A DNA stretch of 64,000 nt, from the NCBI GenBank assembly GCA_031421635.1, contig JANOPA010000074.1, positions 43,986 through 107,985 on the forward strand. The letters run 5' to 3'. The translations under genes and the position numbers were made by a program. Below are positions 44,031-52,926 of the stretch, piece after piece. The notes below the pieces were generated by a model that did no database searches, was not told the DNA's origin, and saw nothing but the letters and a program-made list of their open reading frames with translations. This stretch comes from JAPOKJ01 sp031421635 (lineage in GTDB: Bacteria; Pseudomonadota; Gammaproteobacteria; Burkholderiales; Burkholderiaceae_E). The stretch's first letter is position 1, and each line of letters opens with the position of its first letter.

Positions 44031-45789
44031 TCAATTCTCTTAACTTTTGAAAAACACTTGTTAGTCCGTTATCAGAGTACATTTTCCAGCGTGCGAGCAC
44101 ATGTTGGTCTGGTCTTAACAAATATACTGTACCGCTACTGGCCTGATATTTTTGCCGTAAGACGTCTTTTTGATCAACGTTGGAGCTCCCAAAATTATCG
44201 ATGTGCTGGCGATCAGCCTCATCCAAGTTTTCAATGATCACTTCCACAAGATGAATGGGCCATCCCTTGCTGCCAAGGTGGGTGATTTCAGACGATACTT
44301 TGTGAGACAGGTCAGTGCGCTGAATGGAGTGCACTTTCGACGAGAGAAAAAGTAGAACAATAAAACCATGCTTACAATGATCGAAAAGCCAGGCGTCTAT
44401 AAAGCCTCGTTGTGAAAATCTCCGGATGGGGCCATTTAAAGCGGGTGAGCCGGGCTCAATCCCGCCATGAAATAGAGCCTCTTGCGTAGCCCAATTCAAA
44501 GTGGAACGGGAATAGTGGCTGGCCGTCGAAAGACGGCCAGAATTTACCAATCGACGAGCAAATGGAAAATCCTGAGCGAGCTCCAGTGTGGTGTCTCGAA
44601 AGACTCGACTCATCTCCGATTTAGGCGTAATAAAGTCAGTAGCTCGGGTCGAATACAAAATATTTTCATCGGCTGCGGCTTCGCGCTCTGCACAGTAACT
44701 TTGCAAGAGCACAGGCGGGCACAAACCGCGCAACACTAAATCTAATTTCCAAGCCAAGTTTTCAGCGTCTTGCACGCCCGAATTTGCACCCCGAGCACCG
44801 AAAGGAGAAACGCCATGCGCTGAATCTCCGGCGAAGAACACCCTTCCCTCTCGAAACGCGTCCATCCTCAGGCAGGCAAAGGTATAGACGCTCGCCCAGG
44901 CAATTTGGAACTCGATATCTTTGCCCAGAAGCGCCTGTATTCGAGGCCGAATGTTGTCAGGTTTACGCTCTTCGTCGGGATCTGCATCCCATCCCAATTG
45001 GAAATCAATTCTCCACTGACCGTCCGGTTGCTTATGGAGTAAAACGCTCTGATTCGGATGGAAGGGTGGATCAAACCAAAACCATCGTTCGGTCGGAAAA
45101 TCAGCACTCATAGTGACGTCGGCAATCAGAAAGCGATCCTGAAACACCCTGCCCTTGCTCTCTTTACCCATTAGCTCCCGAACACTCGAGCGCGAACCAT
45201 CGCAGGCGATCAGGTAATCCGCCTGACACTGGTACGGCCCTTCTGGGGTGTCAATTTCTACAATGGCAGGGCCATGGCCGCCCGCTTGTACACCAACCAC
45301 CTTATTCATCCACCGTATTTCGATAAGTGGATCCTTGAGCGCCTGGTCGACTAAAAAGCCCTCCACATAAAACTGCTGGATATTGAAAAACGCGGGATGT
45401 TTAGAACCTGCTTCCGGCAACAAATCGAACTGGTAAGTGAGTCGATCCTTAAAGAACACCTTACCAATGCTCCAAGAAACACCCTTCGCCGCCACTTCCT
45501 CCCCGATCCCCAGTCGGTCAAAGACTTCGAGAGTTCGCTGAGCGAAGCAGATGGCTCTTGACCCGGTCGATAACTTGAAGTCGTTATCCAGCAGGACTAC
45601 TTTTTGGCCCTTCTGGGCCAAATCAATCGCTAGACTAAGGCCAACCGGCCCCGCTCCTACGATGATTATTGGGTGCCGCGCAACTCTTCCGGCATCCTGG
45701 TCACCGGATCGGGCATACGCAAACTCCAGTGTTTGATAGCGCCTGCCTTGAACACTTTGCTTTTGCTCCGTACTCTCCGATGTATCCAA
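44023..45789 (-). CDS. FAD-dependent aromatic hydroxylase (MhpA/PheA-TfdB type)
   Basis: 588 residues from TTG 45789 preceded by AAGGAGG at ideal spacing. FAD-binding GxGxxG is in IIIVGAGPVGLSLAIDLA near residue 45, the DG motif region in ACDGSRSSVRELMG, and the GD motif in FFAGDSAHGVSPFGARGANSG. A thioredoxin-like C-terminal domain (about 450-588) is typical of this hydroxylase family. Related enzymes hydroxylate phenolic acids such as 3-(3-hydroxyphenyl)propionate. Next to hmgA it may produce homogentisate or another ring-cleavage substrate (inference). Confidence 0.87.
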   Translation of the reverse strand: MDTSESTEQKQSVQGRRYQTLEFAYARSGDQDAGRVARHPIIIVGAGPVGLSLAIDLAQKGQKVVLLDNDFKLSTGSRAICFAQRTLEVFDRLGIGEEVAAKGVSWSIGKVFFKDRLTYQFDLLPEAGSKHPAFFNIQQFYVEGFLVDQALKDPLIEIRWMNKVVGVQAGGHGPAIVEIDTPEGPYQCQADYLIACDGSRSSVRELMGKESKGRVFQDRFLIADVTMSADFPTERWFWFDPPFHPNQSVLLHKQPDGQWRIDFQLGWDADPDEERKPDNIRPRIQALLGKDIEFQIAWASVYTFACLRMDAFREGRVFFAGDSAHGVSPFGARGANSGVQDAENLAWKLDLVLRGLCPPVLLQSYCAEREAAADENILYSTRATDFITPKSEMSRVFRDTTLELAQDFPFARRLVNSGRLSTASHYSRSTLNWATQEALFHGGIEPGSPALNGPIRRFSQRGFIDAWLFDHCKHGFIVLLFLSSKVHSIQRTDLSHKVSSEITHLGSKGWPIHLVEVIIENLDEADRQHIDNFGSSNVDQKDVLRQKYQASSGTVYLLRPDQHVLARWKMYSDNGLTSVFQKLRELNE

Positions 45790-45868
45790 GTGGTCCGCCT
45801 CCTTTCTCCAACCTGCTTCGGCCTATCGCGCGAGAGACCGCAAGCCCAAGCTTATCAATTAATCTCGA

Positions 45869-45904
45869 AATTTGCAATTAGCGAATTAATTTGTTATTAA
45901 CAAA
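45869..45904 (+). promoter_or_regulatory. Candidate IclR operators in the divergent FAD hydroxylase / IclR promoter
   Basis: A perfect palindrome TTTGTTA-T-TAACAAA at 45890-45904 lies just before a possible -10 box (TATTAT, 45914-45919) and the IclR gene start at 45926. A second, imperfect dyad AATTTGC-AATTA-GCGAATT is at 45869-45887. IclR-type regulators bind 13-17 bp palindromes, so these are good sites for autoregulation and control of the divergent operon. Confidence 0.6.
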
Positions 45905-45925
45905 AATACAAGCTATTATGTTTCC

Positions 45926-46744
45926 ATGAGCGAAACTAAACAGCGTGGCGTCGGAACAGTCGAAGTCACTATGCAAATCTTGGAAGCGATGCTCACCAGC
46001 AATGCTGCGCAGCCCCTTAAAGACATCGCACAGCGCTCAGGCATAAGCGCCGCTCGACTACATCCTTACATGGTCAGTCTCATTAAAGCCGGTCTAGTCG
46101 AGCAAGTAGCGGGTAGCGCGCACTATGATTTGGGCCCCTTGGCGCTCAGACTAGGCGTTGCCAGTCTGCAACGACTAGACGCGGTTCGGGTTGCAGTACC
46201 CTTTGCCCAAGCCTTGGCCCGCAATATCGCCCATACGGTGGCACTCGCGGTGTGGAGTAACTCCCAAGCCTTAATCGTACACATCGAAGAGGCGCTCACC
46301 CCGATTCGGGTCACATTACGCCACGGCTCGGTGATGTCACTCACTCAAACCGCCACGGGTCTCCTGTTTGCGGCCCACTTGGAAGGCGACGAGCTCGCCA
46401 AGGTTCTCGGGTTAGAGCAAACAGAAAGCCAATTCAAAGAGCGCCTTCCATTAGGTTTTCTGGATCGCCCTCGCCTCCCCCACAAAGCATTGATCGAGCG
46501 TTTGAGGGACATCAAAGACGCGGGTATCGCCACGGTCGCGGATACCGCCCTGCATGGCCTGGGCGCACTCTCAGTGCCCGTCTTTGACCACAGTGGCAAG
46601 ATGGTACTTGCCTTAACCAGCATTGGCCTGTCCGCCACTCTCAATACCCAGCCTGACGCTCAACCCGCGCTAGAATTGCGAGCAGCGGCACGCAGTATTT
46701 CTGCCCGCCTTGGGGTCAAAGCCCCAGCATCCTTACCCTCCTGA
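45926..46744 (+). CDS. IclR-family transcriptional regulator
   Basis: 272 residues. An N-terminal winged helix (about 8-75: VEVTMQILEAMLTSNAAQPLKDIAQRSG with AARLHPYMVSLIKAGLVEQ) is followed by the IclR effector domain (about 90-265; PIRVTLRHGSVMSLTQTATGLLFAA and the later LGALSVPVFDHSG). Divergent from the FAD hydroxylase operon with a 136-base gap holding palindromes, so it most likely controls aromatic degradation genes and itself. The downstream MBL gene starts 16 bases after its stop. Confidence 0.92.
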   Translation: MSETKQRGVGTVEVTMQILEAMLTSNAAQPLKDIAQRSGISAARLHPYMVSLIKAGLVEQVAGSAHYDLGPLALRLGVASLQRLDAVRVAVPFAQALARNIAHTVALAVWSNSQALIVHIEEALTPIRVTLRHGSVMSLTQTATGLLFAAHLEGDELAKVLGLEQTESQFKERLPLGFLDRPRLPHKALIERLRDIKDAGIATVADTALHGLGALSVPVFDHSGKMVLALTSIGLSATLNTQPDAQPALELRAAARSISARLGVKAPASLPS

Positions 46745-46760
46745 GAAGAGCGCAAACACT

Positions 46761-47723
46761 ATGACCAAATCCTTTGCATCAAAAGCCGACCTCACTGAAA
46801 AGAACGTCACTTTTCAGCAACTCAGCGCGCACTGCTATGCCTTCACAACCGAAGGCGATCCCAATTCTGGTGTGATCGTCGGCGACAACTTCGCAATGAT
46901 TATCGACGCGACTGCGACACCCGTGATGGCGCAAGATCTGATTCGTCATATCCGTACAGTCACAGACAAGCCGATCAAATATGTACTGCTCAGTCATTAT
47001 CATGCGGTAAGGGTGTTGGGAGCGAGTGCTTATGCGGCGCAAGGCGCCACCGAGATCATCGCATCAAAGGGAACCTTTGATCTGATCGTCGAGCGCGGCG
47101 CACAAGATATGAAGAGTGAAATGGAGCGCTTTCCGCGCCTATTTCAAAACGCCGAGTCGGTGCCCGGGCTAACTTGGCCCACGATGGTGATTGAAGGCAA
47201 ACTTACCATCGATCTTGGCGGTGTCAAGGTCGATATCTGGCATCCAGGCGCAGGACATACGCGCGGTGACACCATCGCATGGGTAGCCGCAGAAAAGGTC
47301 TTGTTCTCGGGCGATTTGGTTGAGTACCAAGCCGGTGTCTACACGGGTGATGCGCAGCTCGAAGAATGGCCAGCTACGCTAGAGGCCTTACGTGCCTTGG
47401 GTTCGGAAAAGCTTGTGCCGGGACGAGGCGAAGCGATGCTTAATGCAGCCGATGCCAACAAAGCCTTAGATTACACCAAGCTCTGGGTCACAACTTTGTT
47501 CAAATGCGGCAAAGAGGCGGCCGCTCAAAATCTAGACCTGAAGCAAGCCATGGCCTTGACCCGCAAGCAGATGGATCCGATTTTTGGACAGGTGTTTATT
47601 TATGAGCATTGCTTACCGTTCGATGTAAGCCGTGCTTATGATGAAGCAAAGGGCATCAAACACCCGAGGATCTGGACGGCCGAGCGCGACCTGGAAATGT
47701 GGACCCAACTCCAAACTCAATAG
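46761..47723 (+). CDS. Metallo-beta-lactamase-fold hydrolase with altered metal motif
   Basis: 320 residues from ATG 46761. The MBL fold is clear: DNFAMIIDATATP, a first motif reading LLSHYHAVRVLGASAY, the second metal region HPGAGHTRGDTI, KVLFSGDLVEYQAG and a later GRGEAML. The canonical HxHxDH is replaced by HYHAVRV, losing the Asp and third His ligands, so metal binding may be mononuclear or changed. It is the second gene after IclR; such genes recur beside hydroxylase/hmgA groups in Burkholderiales. Its stop overlaps the pilus tip gene (convergent) by seven bases. Confidence 0.85.
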   Translation: MTKSFASKADLTEKNVTFQQLSAHCYAFTTEGDPNSGVIVGDNFAMIIDATATPVMAQDLIRHIRTVTDKPIKYVLLSHYHAVRVLGASAYAAQGATEIIASKGTFDLIVERGAQDMKSEMERFPRLFQNAESVPGLTWPTMVIEGKLTIDLGGVKVDIWHPGAGHTRGDTIAWVAAEKVLFSGDLVEYQAGVYTGDAQLEEWPATLEALRALGSEKLVPGRGEAMLNAADANKALDYTKLWVTTLFKCGKEAAAQNLDLKQAMALTRKQMDPIFGQVFIYEHCLPFDVSRAYDEAKGIKHPRIWTAERDLEMWTQLQTQ

Positions 47724-48667
47724 CTCACTGTGATAGTCACAACCGCTTGATATAGCCCAGGCGGTGCGGTTTGATTTGCAGTTGAATCTGGTAGACGGCC
47801 GTAAATGGTCGTATCGACGCGAAGACCCGTACCGATGCCGTCAATCGTATCGACCCGGTCGGTCTCGCCAACTACCGAAGTCAGACCGGCATTTGAGTAA
47901 AGGTTATATTCCAGCCGATTAGCGCCTCGCACCAAGTACCTGATTCCACTTTCAAGACCACTTAATGCAATGGAATAGCTCGTGTTGGCTGGACAGGTCA
48001 CACCAATCTTCGCGTCCGCTGTCTTACCTCCACCACCCCTGGTGTAATCTCCAAAGTCCATGTTATACGGGCCAGTAGCAATGATGCACTTGGGAATCAC
48101 ATCGGCCTGTACCGCCAACAATGGAGAGGAAATCAACGTGCTAGGTGCCGCCGTTCCGCTTGCACAATCTCCATACAACACCATGCTCACTGATAAGGTG
48201 TCCGCATATCGGCCAACCGCGACTGGCGTTTGCGCGGCCGGGATGCGCCCATGCACCAGATGCACCGCAGGTATTGAGGGACTGCCCCCCGCCGGCACCG
48301 TGATACACGATGCAAGCGTAAAAGAAGATCCAGTGGTCGCGTCTCCCCATACATTACCTGCGTTGTACGACGCGCTTCTGTATAGATAGTAGTTTAGGTT
48401 AAAGCTTCCATTGGGCATCACCCGTGGCGCATACGAGCCTCCTCCTCCTGCGCCCAGCTTAATCTCGTAATACATTGAACGAGGTGTACTTAGGGCGGTA
48501 TCGCTACAGGTGACGGTGATGCTGCCCGATGTACTGTCGAGCGGTGAACCGGCCGTATTGTCGTAAACACCGAAGTTTGCGTCGGCAGTTGACACAGTGC
48601 AGCTCGGAAGTGCGTGAGCTAGGTTCGCAAAAACGAATAACAACAATGCCACTATTTGGCGGAACAC
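47717..48667 (-). CDS. Tip adhesin-like spore coat U domain protein (CsuE-like)
   Basis: 316 residues from a GTG at 48667 that lies inside the usher gene (16-base overlap). A signal peptide (LLLFVFANLAHA) is followed by two spore-coat-U (SCPU) domains, about 22-165 and 180-316. Each begins with a Cys-containing strand (SCTVSTADANFGVY, KCIIATGPYNMDFGDY) and the second ends with PPGLYQAVVTITVSY, a donor-strand type C-terminus. Two-domain organisation is that of CsuE, the adhesive tip subunit of archaic chaperone-usher pili. Last gene of the pilus operon. Confidence 0.85.
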   Translation of the reverse strand: MFRQIVALLLFVFANLAHALPSCTVSTADANFGVYDNTAGSPLDSTSGSITVTCSDTALSTPRSMYYEIKLGAGGGGSYAPRVMPNGSFNLNYYLYRSASYNAGNVWGDATTGSSFTLASCITVPAGGSPSIPAVHLVHGRIPAAQTPVAVGRYADTLSVSMVLYGDCASGTAAPSTLISSPLLAVQADVIPKCIIATGPYNMDFGDYTRGGGGKTADAKIGVTCPANTSYSIALSGLESGIRYLVRGANRLEYNLYSNAGLTSVVGETDRVDTIDGIGTGLRVDTTIYGRLPDSTANQTAPPGLYQAVVTITVSY

Positions 48668-51036
48668 ACAATTTCTCCTAAGTCATCGAGCAATTCTTTA
48701 ATGGCCGGAGGCACAAGCTTAAAGGTGCAATTTTCGGCGCCTTCGATCACTCGTCCGCTTCCGCCTGGCCCAATTTCCTGAATAAAAACAACGCCACCAT
48801 TGCCAACGTATGAACGCTGACCCTCGTACTCAATGAGGGTACCCGATGGCACAGGCTTGCCATTGGATATTAGTCTCATAGTGACCGAACGACTTCTTTT
48901 CACCGCTAAATCAATCACTCGTCCAGCCTTGGAAGGTACCGCAACTTTGTTCTCCAAGCGCCCCACGTTGGCATCCAGAGGCAAACTGCTACCCACAATC
49001 GAAATAGGATTGACGGTGTAAGGTTGAACGCGGTCAATAACGGCCCGTCCGTTTGCATCTAATGTGGAGTAACGCCCCCCACCTCGAGACACTTGCGATC
49101 CTGGCACCTCGGGTGCCTTCACGATGATGAAGCTATCATCAATAGTCCGACTGGTTTTCATCGCGCCATCTGCGACGATTAAAGCGCCGCGGGCCGTTAC
49201 TCGTGCAGCGTTTCCTAGGCCCTGGCCGACTTTGGCCGCCTCGGCGGTGACCTGGCCAGATTCTCCGAGCAGTTCGCCGCGAAGTCGCCCCCTTGGCTGA
49301 GTCCCCGCCTCCACCTCATAGCCAAATCCACCCGACAGTGGGGGTCGTTGCGCAAAGCGCGCAAGCAACAGATCGCTCTGGGAACTGTTGCCTCGGAAGG
49401 ATTGCCCGAGAAGGCCTGCAGAAACGCCGTCTTGCCCGGCCCAACTTACTGAAAGCGAGACCGTGTTGGAAGCAAGAGTGCTGATCGTTCGATTAAAGCT
49501 GGCCGATGCATACAAACCCGGCAAAACGCGTGCACCAAGGCTCGCCGACATAATGCGCTGACGGCCATCGATACGAGACAGGTTATCGATATAGGTTACT
49601 CCCAAATCGGACGTCTGGGTTAACCGTAACCCCATGGTAAGGACATTGCGCCGAGCGAAAGAAATTTCATTGGCGCCGTATCCGACTTGGCGAAAATGCT
49701 CATCCGCACCTTCTGCGCGAGCGTTCACCCGAAAGCGATCACCGCTATATCCCAATGATAGAAACGCAGAGTGACCGAATCCCGCTAAAGATTGGCTTGT
49801 GACCACACCAGGGCTAATTAAGAAACCCGCTGGGAGCGCCAACACGGCAGCCGCCCCAAGGTTACGCTCACCACCTTTTAATGCCTCGCCTCGTAATTCC
49901 GCAGTAAAGTTGCTCGTGACGCCATAACGCCATGTGCCCGCAGCGAGCATCGAACCATAGTCGCTCGAGATCAAACCAAAATTGCGCCGCACCGTGCCCA
50001 GCTCAACGCCGTACTCCGCCAAACCTTTACTAAGCTGACGAGGTGCACGGAAAAAAGGGATCTCAATCACCTGGTCTTGCCCTAAATTATTGCGCACAAC
50101 AATTCGGGCATTCCCCGCACCGGTGACTGTGGGAATTTGATCAATCGTAAATGGACCGGCAGGCACATTAAAATTACGCTGAAGAGCATTGTTGATGAAC
50201 AAATCAACGCTTGAGGGAACGCTGACTGAACCATTTAGCTGCAACAAGGGAAGTGTGACGAGGTTCGGATTCAGACTAAATTCAGTGCCAAACTTGATTC
50301 CTGCGAATCGGACTGCTCGTCCCCAAGAGCCCGTGGTGGTCAAGGAATCACCCAAGCGAAACCGCCAAAGGCGATCTGGAACGTCATACTGGTAATACGT
50401 CTCCAGACGTACATTCCGATCAAACGCGCCCAATGCTTCTGCCTGACCTTTTAGAGCAGAATAGTTGTTGACTAAGCTTCCCTTCGGCGAAAAAAGCACA
50501 GCCTCAAAATTACCACCCACGCTTCGGTCAGTTGAACCACGATAGGCAAGCAGGTCGTAGTTCAAGAAGGCACCCCAGCCGGCCTTTGCTTCCGCAGTTT
50601 CTATGGATCGTCCGACGGCCAAAACATTAGGCTTGAGTAGTGCGACTTCCGCTTGAATTTTAAGTTCAAGCTTACGAGCATCAAACTCGACTTCTAAGCC
50701 TTTAACGCGATTGAGCGGAACGTAGTCTTCATCGCCTCGGATAGCTATCCTGATCTTCGGATCGACCAAGCCTAGTTTTTCAAACTCCGTAATATGAATC
50801 ACCGGGCCCAAGCGAGGCACTTGCAACATAGGCACCGCATCAATCACCTGGGTGCGATTTAGAATAACTGCGACGAGACTCTCCCGCGTTACTCCGGGCG
50901 AAGCCTCGGCTCGTTCAGTGCTCGAGGAAGGGCTTTGCTGCAAACTCTGTCCGTAGCAGCCCACTGAGGTGCCAAGCAAGGTGCTCGACAACATAGCAAA
51001 TACTAAATGACGGTGAGGAGACAGAACGGGATTCAA
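48652..51036 (-). CDS. Outer-membrane usher of an archaic chaperone-usher pilus (CsuD-like)
   Basis: 794 residues starting at TTG 51036 (an ATG at 50994 would truncate the signal peptide). Seen: signal peptide, an N-terminal usher domain, many barrel strands, a plug region (VPSSVDLFINNALQRNFNVPAGPF), and C-terminal domains (DANGRAVIDRVQPYTVNPISI) ending with a Cys-containing FxxxxxG-type domain. The usher assembles and secretes pilin subunits. Slightly shorter than classical FimD ushers, as usual for the archaic (sigma) clade. Gene order chaperone - usher - tip supports this. Confidence 0.9.
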   Translation of the reverse strand: MNPVLSPHRHLVFAMLSSTLLGTSVGCYGQSLQQSPSSSTERAEASPGVTRESLVAVILNRTQVIDAVPMLQVPRLGPVIHITEFEKLGLVDPKIRIAIRGDEDYVPLNRVKGLEVEFDARKLELKIQAEVALLKPNVLAVGRSIETAEAKAGWGAFLNYDLLAYRGSTDRSVGGNFEAVLFSPKGSLVNNYSALKGQAEALGAFDRNVRLETYYQYDVPDRLWRFRLGDSLTTTGSWGRAVRFAGIKFGTEFSLNPNLVTLPLLQLNGSVSVPSSVDLFINNALQRNFNVPAGPFTIDQIPTVTGAGNARIVVRNNLGQDQVIEIPFFRAPRQLSKGLAEYGVELGTVRRNFGLISSDYGSMLAAGTWRYGVTSNFTAELRGEALKGGERNLGAAAVLALPAGFLISPGVVTSQSLAGFGHSAFLSLGYSGDRFRVNARAEGADEHFRQVGYGANEISFARRNVLTMGLRLTQTSDLGVTYIDNLSRIDGRQRIMSASLGARVLPGLYASASFNRTISTLASNTVSLSVSWAGQDGVSAGLLGQSFRGNSSQSDLLLARFAQRPPLSGGFGYEVEAGTQPRGRLRGELLGESGQVTAEAAKVGQGLGNAARVTARGALIVADGAMKTSRTIDDSFIIVKAPEVPGSQVSRGGGRYSTLDANGRAVIDRVQPYTVNPISIVGSSLPLDANVGRLENKVAVPSKAGRVIDLAVKRSRSVTMRLISNGKPVPSGTLIEYEGQRSYVGNGGVVFIQEIGPGGSGRVIEGAENCTFKLVPPAIKELLDDLGEIVCSAK

Positions 51037-51073
51037 TTCGATACTCGTCGAAAAAGCTCCTTTGAACTTGAAC

Positions 51074-51811
51074 TTAATTAAGAGTTACATCTCTTGAAAC
51101 ACGGCCCTTGGTGGTTTCAAAGTCCAGTTTCAAGGCCTTACCGGCGGCAGGTAGCCGATCTGCATTCAGGATCACACTGCGCCTCTGGCTTGGAAGCAAA
51201 TAGAACATCGAGGCAAAGCTCGCCACTTGCCCTTGCTCATCAGAAGCACGGATTGCGGTCACTTGGACGTGACCCGCACCTAGGTTACTCACCTCCAAAG
51301 AAAGCTGTTTTTTCGCGCCAGCTTCGCGCGACTTTACGCCAACAACATCCAGACTCCCTTGAGTCGGGCCAGAGGCCGCGGAATAGAAAATCGGCAAGCT
51401 AATATTTAGGGCGAACGTGAGTTGTACATCCTTCGTGTCACGACGTTTGGGAACTTCCTGAATCAGCAATCGAAAAGTGTCTTCTGTGCTAGCGTCTGGC
51501 GGACGTCGCACAGCGATGCGAACAATTTGTGTTTCGTTGCCGGGCACCTCGATCACAGCCGGTGCTACCAAAACTTCTCGGGTCGGCTCTAGCACTTCCT
51601 GGCCATCCTTTTGCGACCACTTCACCACACTAGCTTGTACCACCACGGCTTCGTTACTTTGGTTGCGCACCGTAAACACTTCGGTGCTTTTAGTCAGGCT
51701 CAACTCGCCTCGTAAGGGATACACCGATATATTGGCTGCCCAAGACATGGCCGGGCTGATTGCAGTCATGATCGCACAAGCGAATAGTCCTAAGACCTCT
51801 TTTAATTTCAT
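51074..51811 (-). CDS. Periplasmic pilus chaperone (CsuC/PapD-like)
   Basis: 245 residues. Signal peptide ending AMSWAA, then the two immunoglobulin-like domains of PapD-type chaperones: ISVYPLRGELSLTKSTEVFTVRN, the G1-strand region IEVPGNETQIVRIAV, FRLLIQEVPKR and the second domain with LSLEVSNLGAGHVQVTAIR. It caps pilin subunits by donor-strand complementation. The gene is 223 bases downstream of the major pilin gene, with a strong hairpin between them, and 37 bases before the usher. Confidence 0.92.
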   Translation of the reverse strand: MKLKEVLGLFACAIMTAISPAMSWAANISVYPLRGELSLTKSTEVFTVRNQSNEAVVVQASVVKWSQKDGQEVLEPTREVLVAPAVIEVPGNETQIVRIAVRRPPDASTEDTFRLLIQEVPKRRDTKDVQLTFALNISLPIFYSAASGPTQGSLDVVGVKSREAGAKKQLSLEVSNLGAGHVQVTAIRASDEQGQVASFASMFYLLPSQRRSVILNADRLPAAGKALKLDFETTKGRVSRDVTLN

Positions 51812-51916
51812 TCTTGAAAAATCCCACTTGGCACAGTATCTATTATTTTTTTATTGGTATTGGCTTCGAACAGAATTATAGAACTTATGGAAGGCTCGAA
51901 GCGTCGAAATGAATTG

Positions 51917-51937
51917 GGGCCGAGACTAGCTCGGCCC
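51917..51937 (-). terminator. Intercistronic hairpin between major pilin and chaperone genes
   Basis: A perfect 8-base stem GGGCCGAG (51917-51924) with CTCGGCCC (51930-51937), loop ACTAG, in the 223-base gap after the pilin stop. No long U-tract follows on the minus strand, so it is more likely a partial terminator or 3' stabiliser giving excess pilin mRNA over chaperone and usher. Confidence 0.6.
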
Positions 51938-52034
51938 TATTCTATGAATATGATTCAACCAGCATCTTGGAACGCCCGAAAGCGTCTCGTCCTGCCAATA
52001 GAATCAAAAGGACGGTCATCGCCGTCAAAGCAAT

Positions 52035-52529
52035 TTAGTAAGTGATATCAATGCTTAAGGTTGCAGCATATGAGCCTGCTGGGAGGCCACGGTTGGCTGC
52101 GTTATCAGGAATCTTTCCGTACAAGGTGTAGGTCTGAGCTGCTGCATTTCCCACGGCGGCAAAAGTATTGGTTCCGGGAGTGTTACCCAAAACAGTTGTT
52201 AAACCTGCGTCTTGAAAAATATTAAATTCAAGATTATCGGTACCGCTCACCATGAAGCGCTTTCCGCCCACCAAGCCGGTCACACCAACACTGTAAGGAA
52301 CTGTCGCCGAGCAAGTGACTTGCACAGGCAAGTTCAGGCTGGGCGAATTCAAGACGGGCGCATAGTCCGAAAACGCCATGGTGTAGGTTGCGGCACTAAA
52401 GCTGCAAGTACCTAACACGTTCGCAGAAACGTTTAATGCAGACGATACGGTAGCGGCAGTTGACACGCCGAGACCTGATACCGAGAAGGCCAGCGCGGCT
52501 GCGCTGACAAGGACACGAGACATTTTCAT
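52035..52529 (-). CDS. Major pilin, spore coat U domain protein (CsuA/B-like)
   Basis: 164 residues from the ATG at 52529, which has GGAG seven bases upstream. A signal peptide (VLVSAAALAFSVSGLGVSTAA) precedes a single SCPU domain with NVSANVLGTCSFSAATYTM, AFSDYAPVLN, VQVTCSATVPYSV and the C-terminal PAGSYAATLSIDITY. Length and position as first gene fit the major rod subunit of archaic pili. The downstream hairpin probably boosts its expression relative to the assembly genes. Confidence 0.86.
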   Translation of the reverse strand: MKMSRVLVSAAALAFSVSGLGVSTAATVSSALNVSANVLGTCSFSAATYTMAFSDYAPVLNSPSLNLPVQVTCSATVPYSVGVTGLVGGKRFMVSGTDNLEFNIFQDAGLTTVLGNTPGTNTFAAVGNAAAQTYTLYGKIPDNAANRGLPAGSYAATLSIDITY

Positions 52530-52631
52530 TCGGAAGCTCCAGGAGTAGATTATTTTGTCGAAGAAGCAACTCAAGTTAAAGATTTGAGCTGCTCTGGACA
52601 TCACTCTAGAAGCTAAATTAAAACGCTTTAG

Positions 52632-52655
52632 GTCCGCTCCGATCAGCGGCCGGAC
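52632..52655 (-). promoter_or_regulatory. Dyad symmetry in the pilus operon leader
   Basis: GTCCG-CT-CCG, loop ATCAG, CGG-C-CGGAC forms a stepped 8-pair stem about 105 bases upstream of the pilin start. It could be an operator or a leader structure. The rest of the 280-base gap to tRNA-Pro has no gene. Confidence 0.35.
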
Positions 52656-52759
52656 TGACTGTCTTAGCGGAGGAAAGCTTTCGAAACCTCACTTTGTTTT
52701 GCAGTCCATCCATCAAAATTTACTTCTTATTTATTAAGTGTTCATGACGCCACAAAAGA

Positions 52760-52795
52760 CAAAAGACCTAGATTAATGAAGATCTAAGTCTTTTG
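52760..52795 (-). terminator. Terminator after tRNA-Pro
   Basis: Arms of 14 bases (52760-52773 and 52782-52795; CAAAAGAC... pairing with ...GTCTTTTG, one mismatch) around an 8-base loop. Read on the minus strand the hairpin is followed by TTTTGTCTTTTG-like U-rich sequence, placing it 16 bases after the tRNA 3' end, as expected for the end of the pheST-ihfA-merR-tRNA transcript. Confidence 0.75.
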
Positions 52796-52810
52796 GTGAA
52801 CCTTAATTTT

Positions 52811-52889
<79 letters not shown>

Positions 52890-52926
52890 GATATCAATTA
52901 TAGCGTGAATTTGATTCGAAATTGAA

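Noticed and set aside
52035..52529. Pilin gene start at the upstream ATG (52604)
   Set aside because: It would place a non-signal-like extension before the signal peptide; the ATG at 52529 has GGAG at correct spacing.
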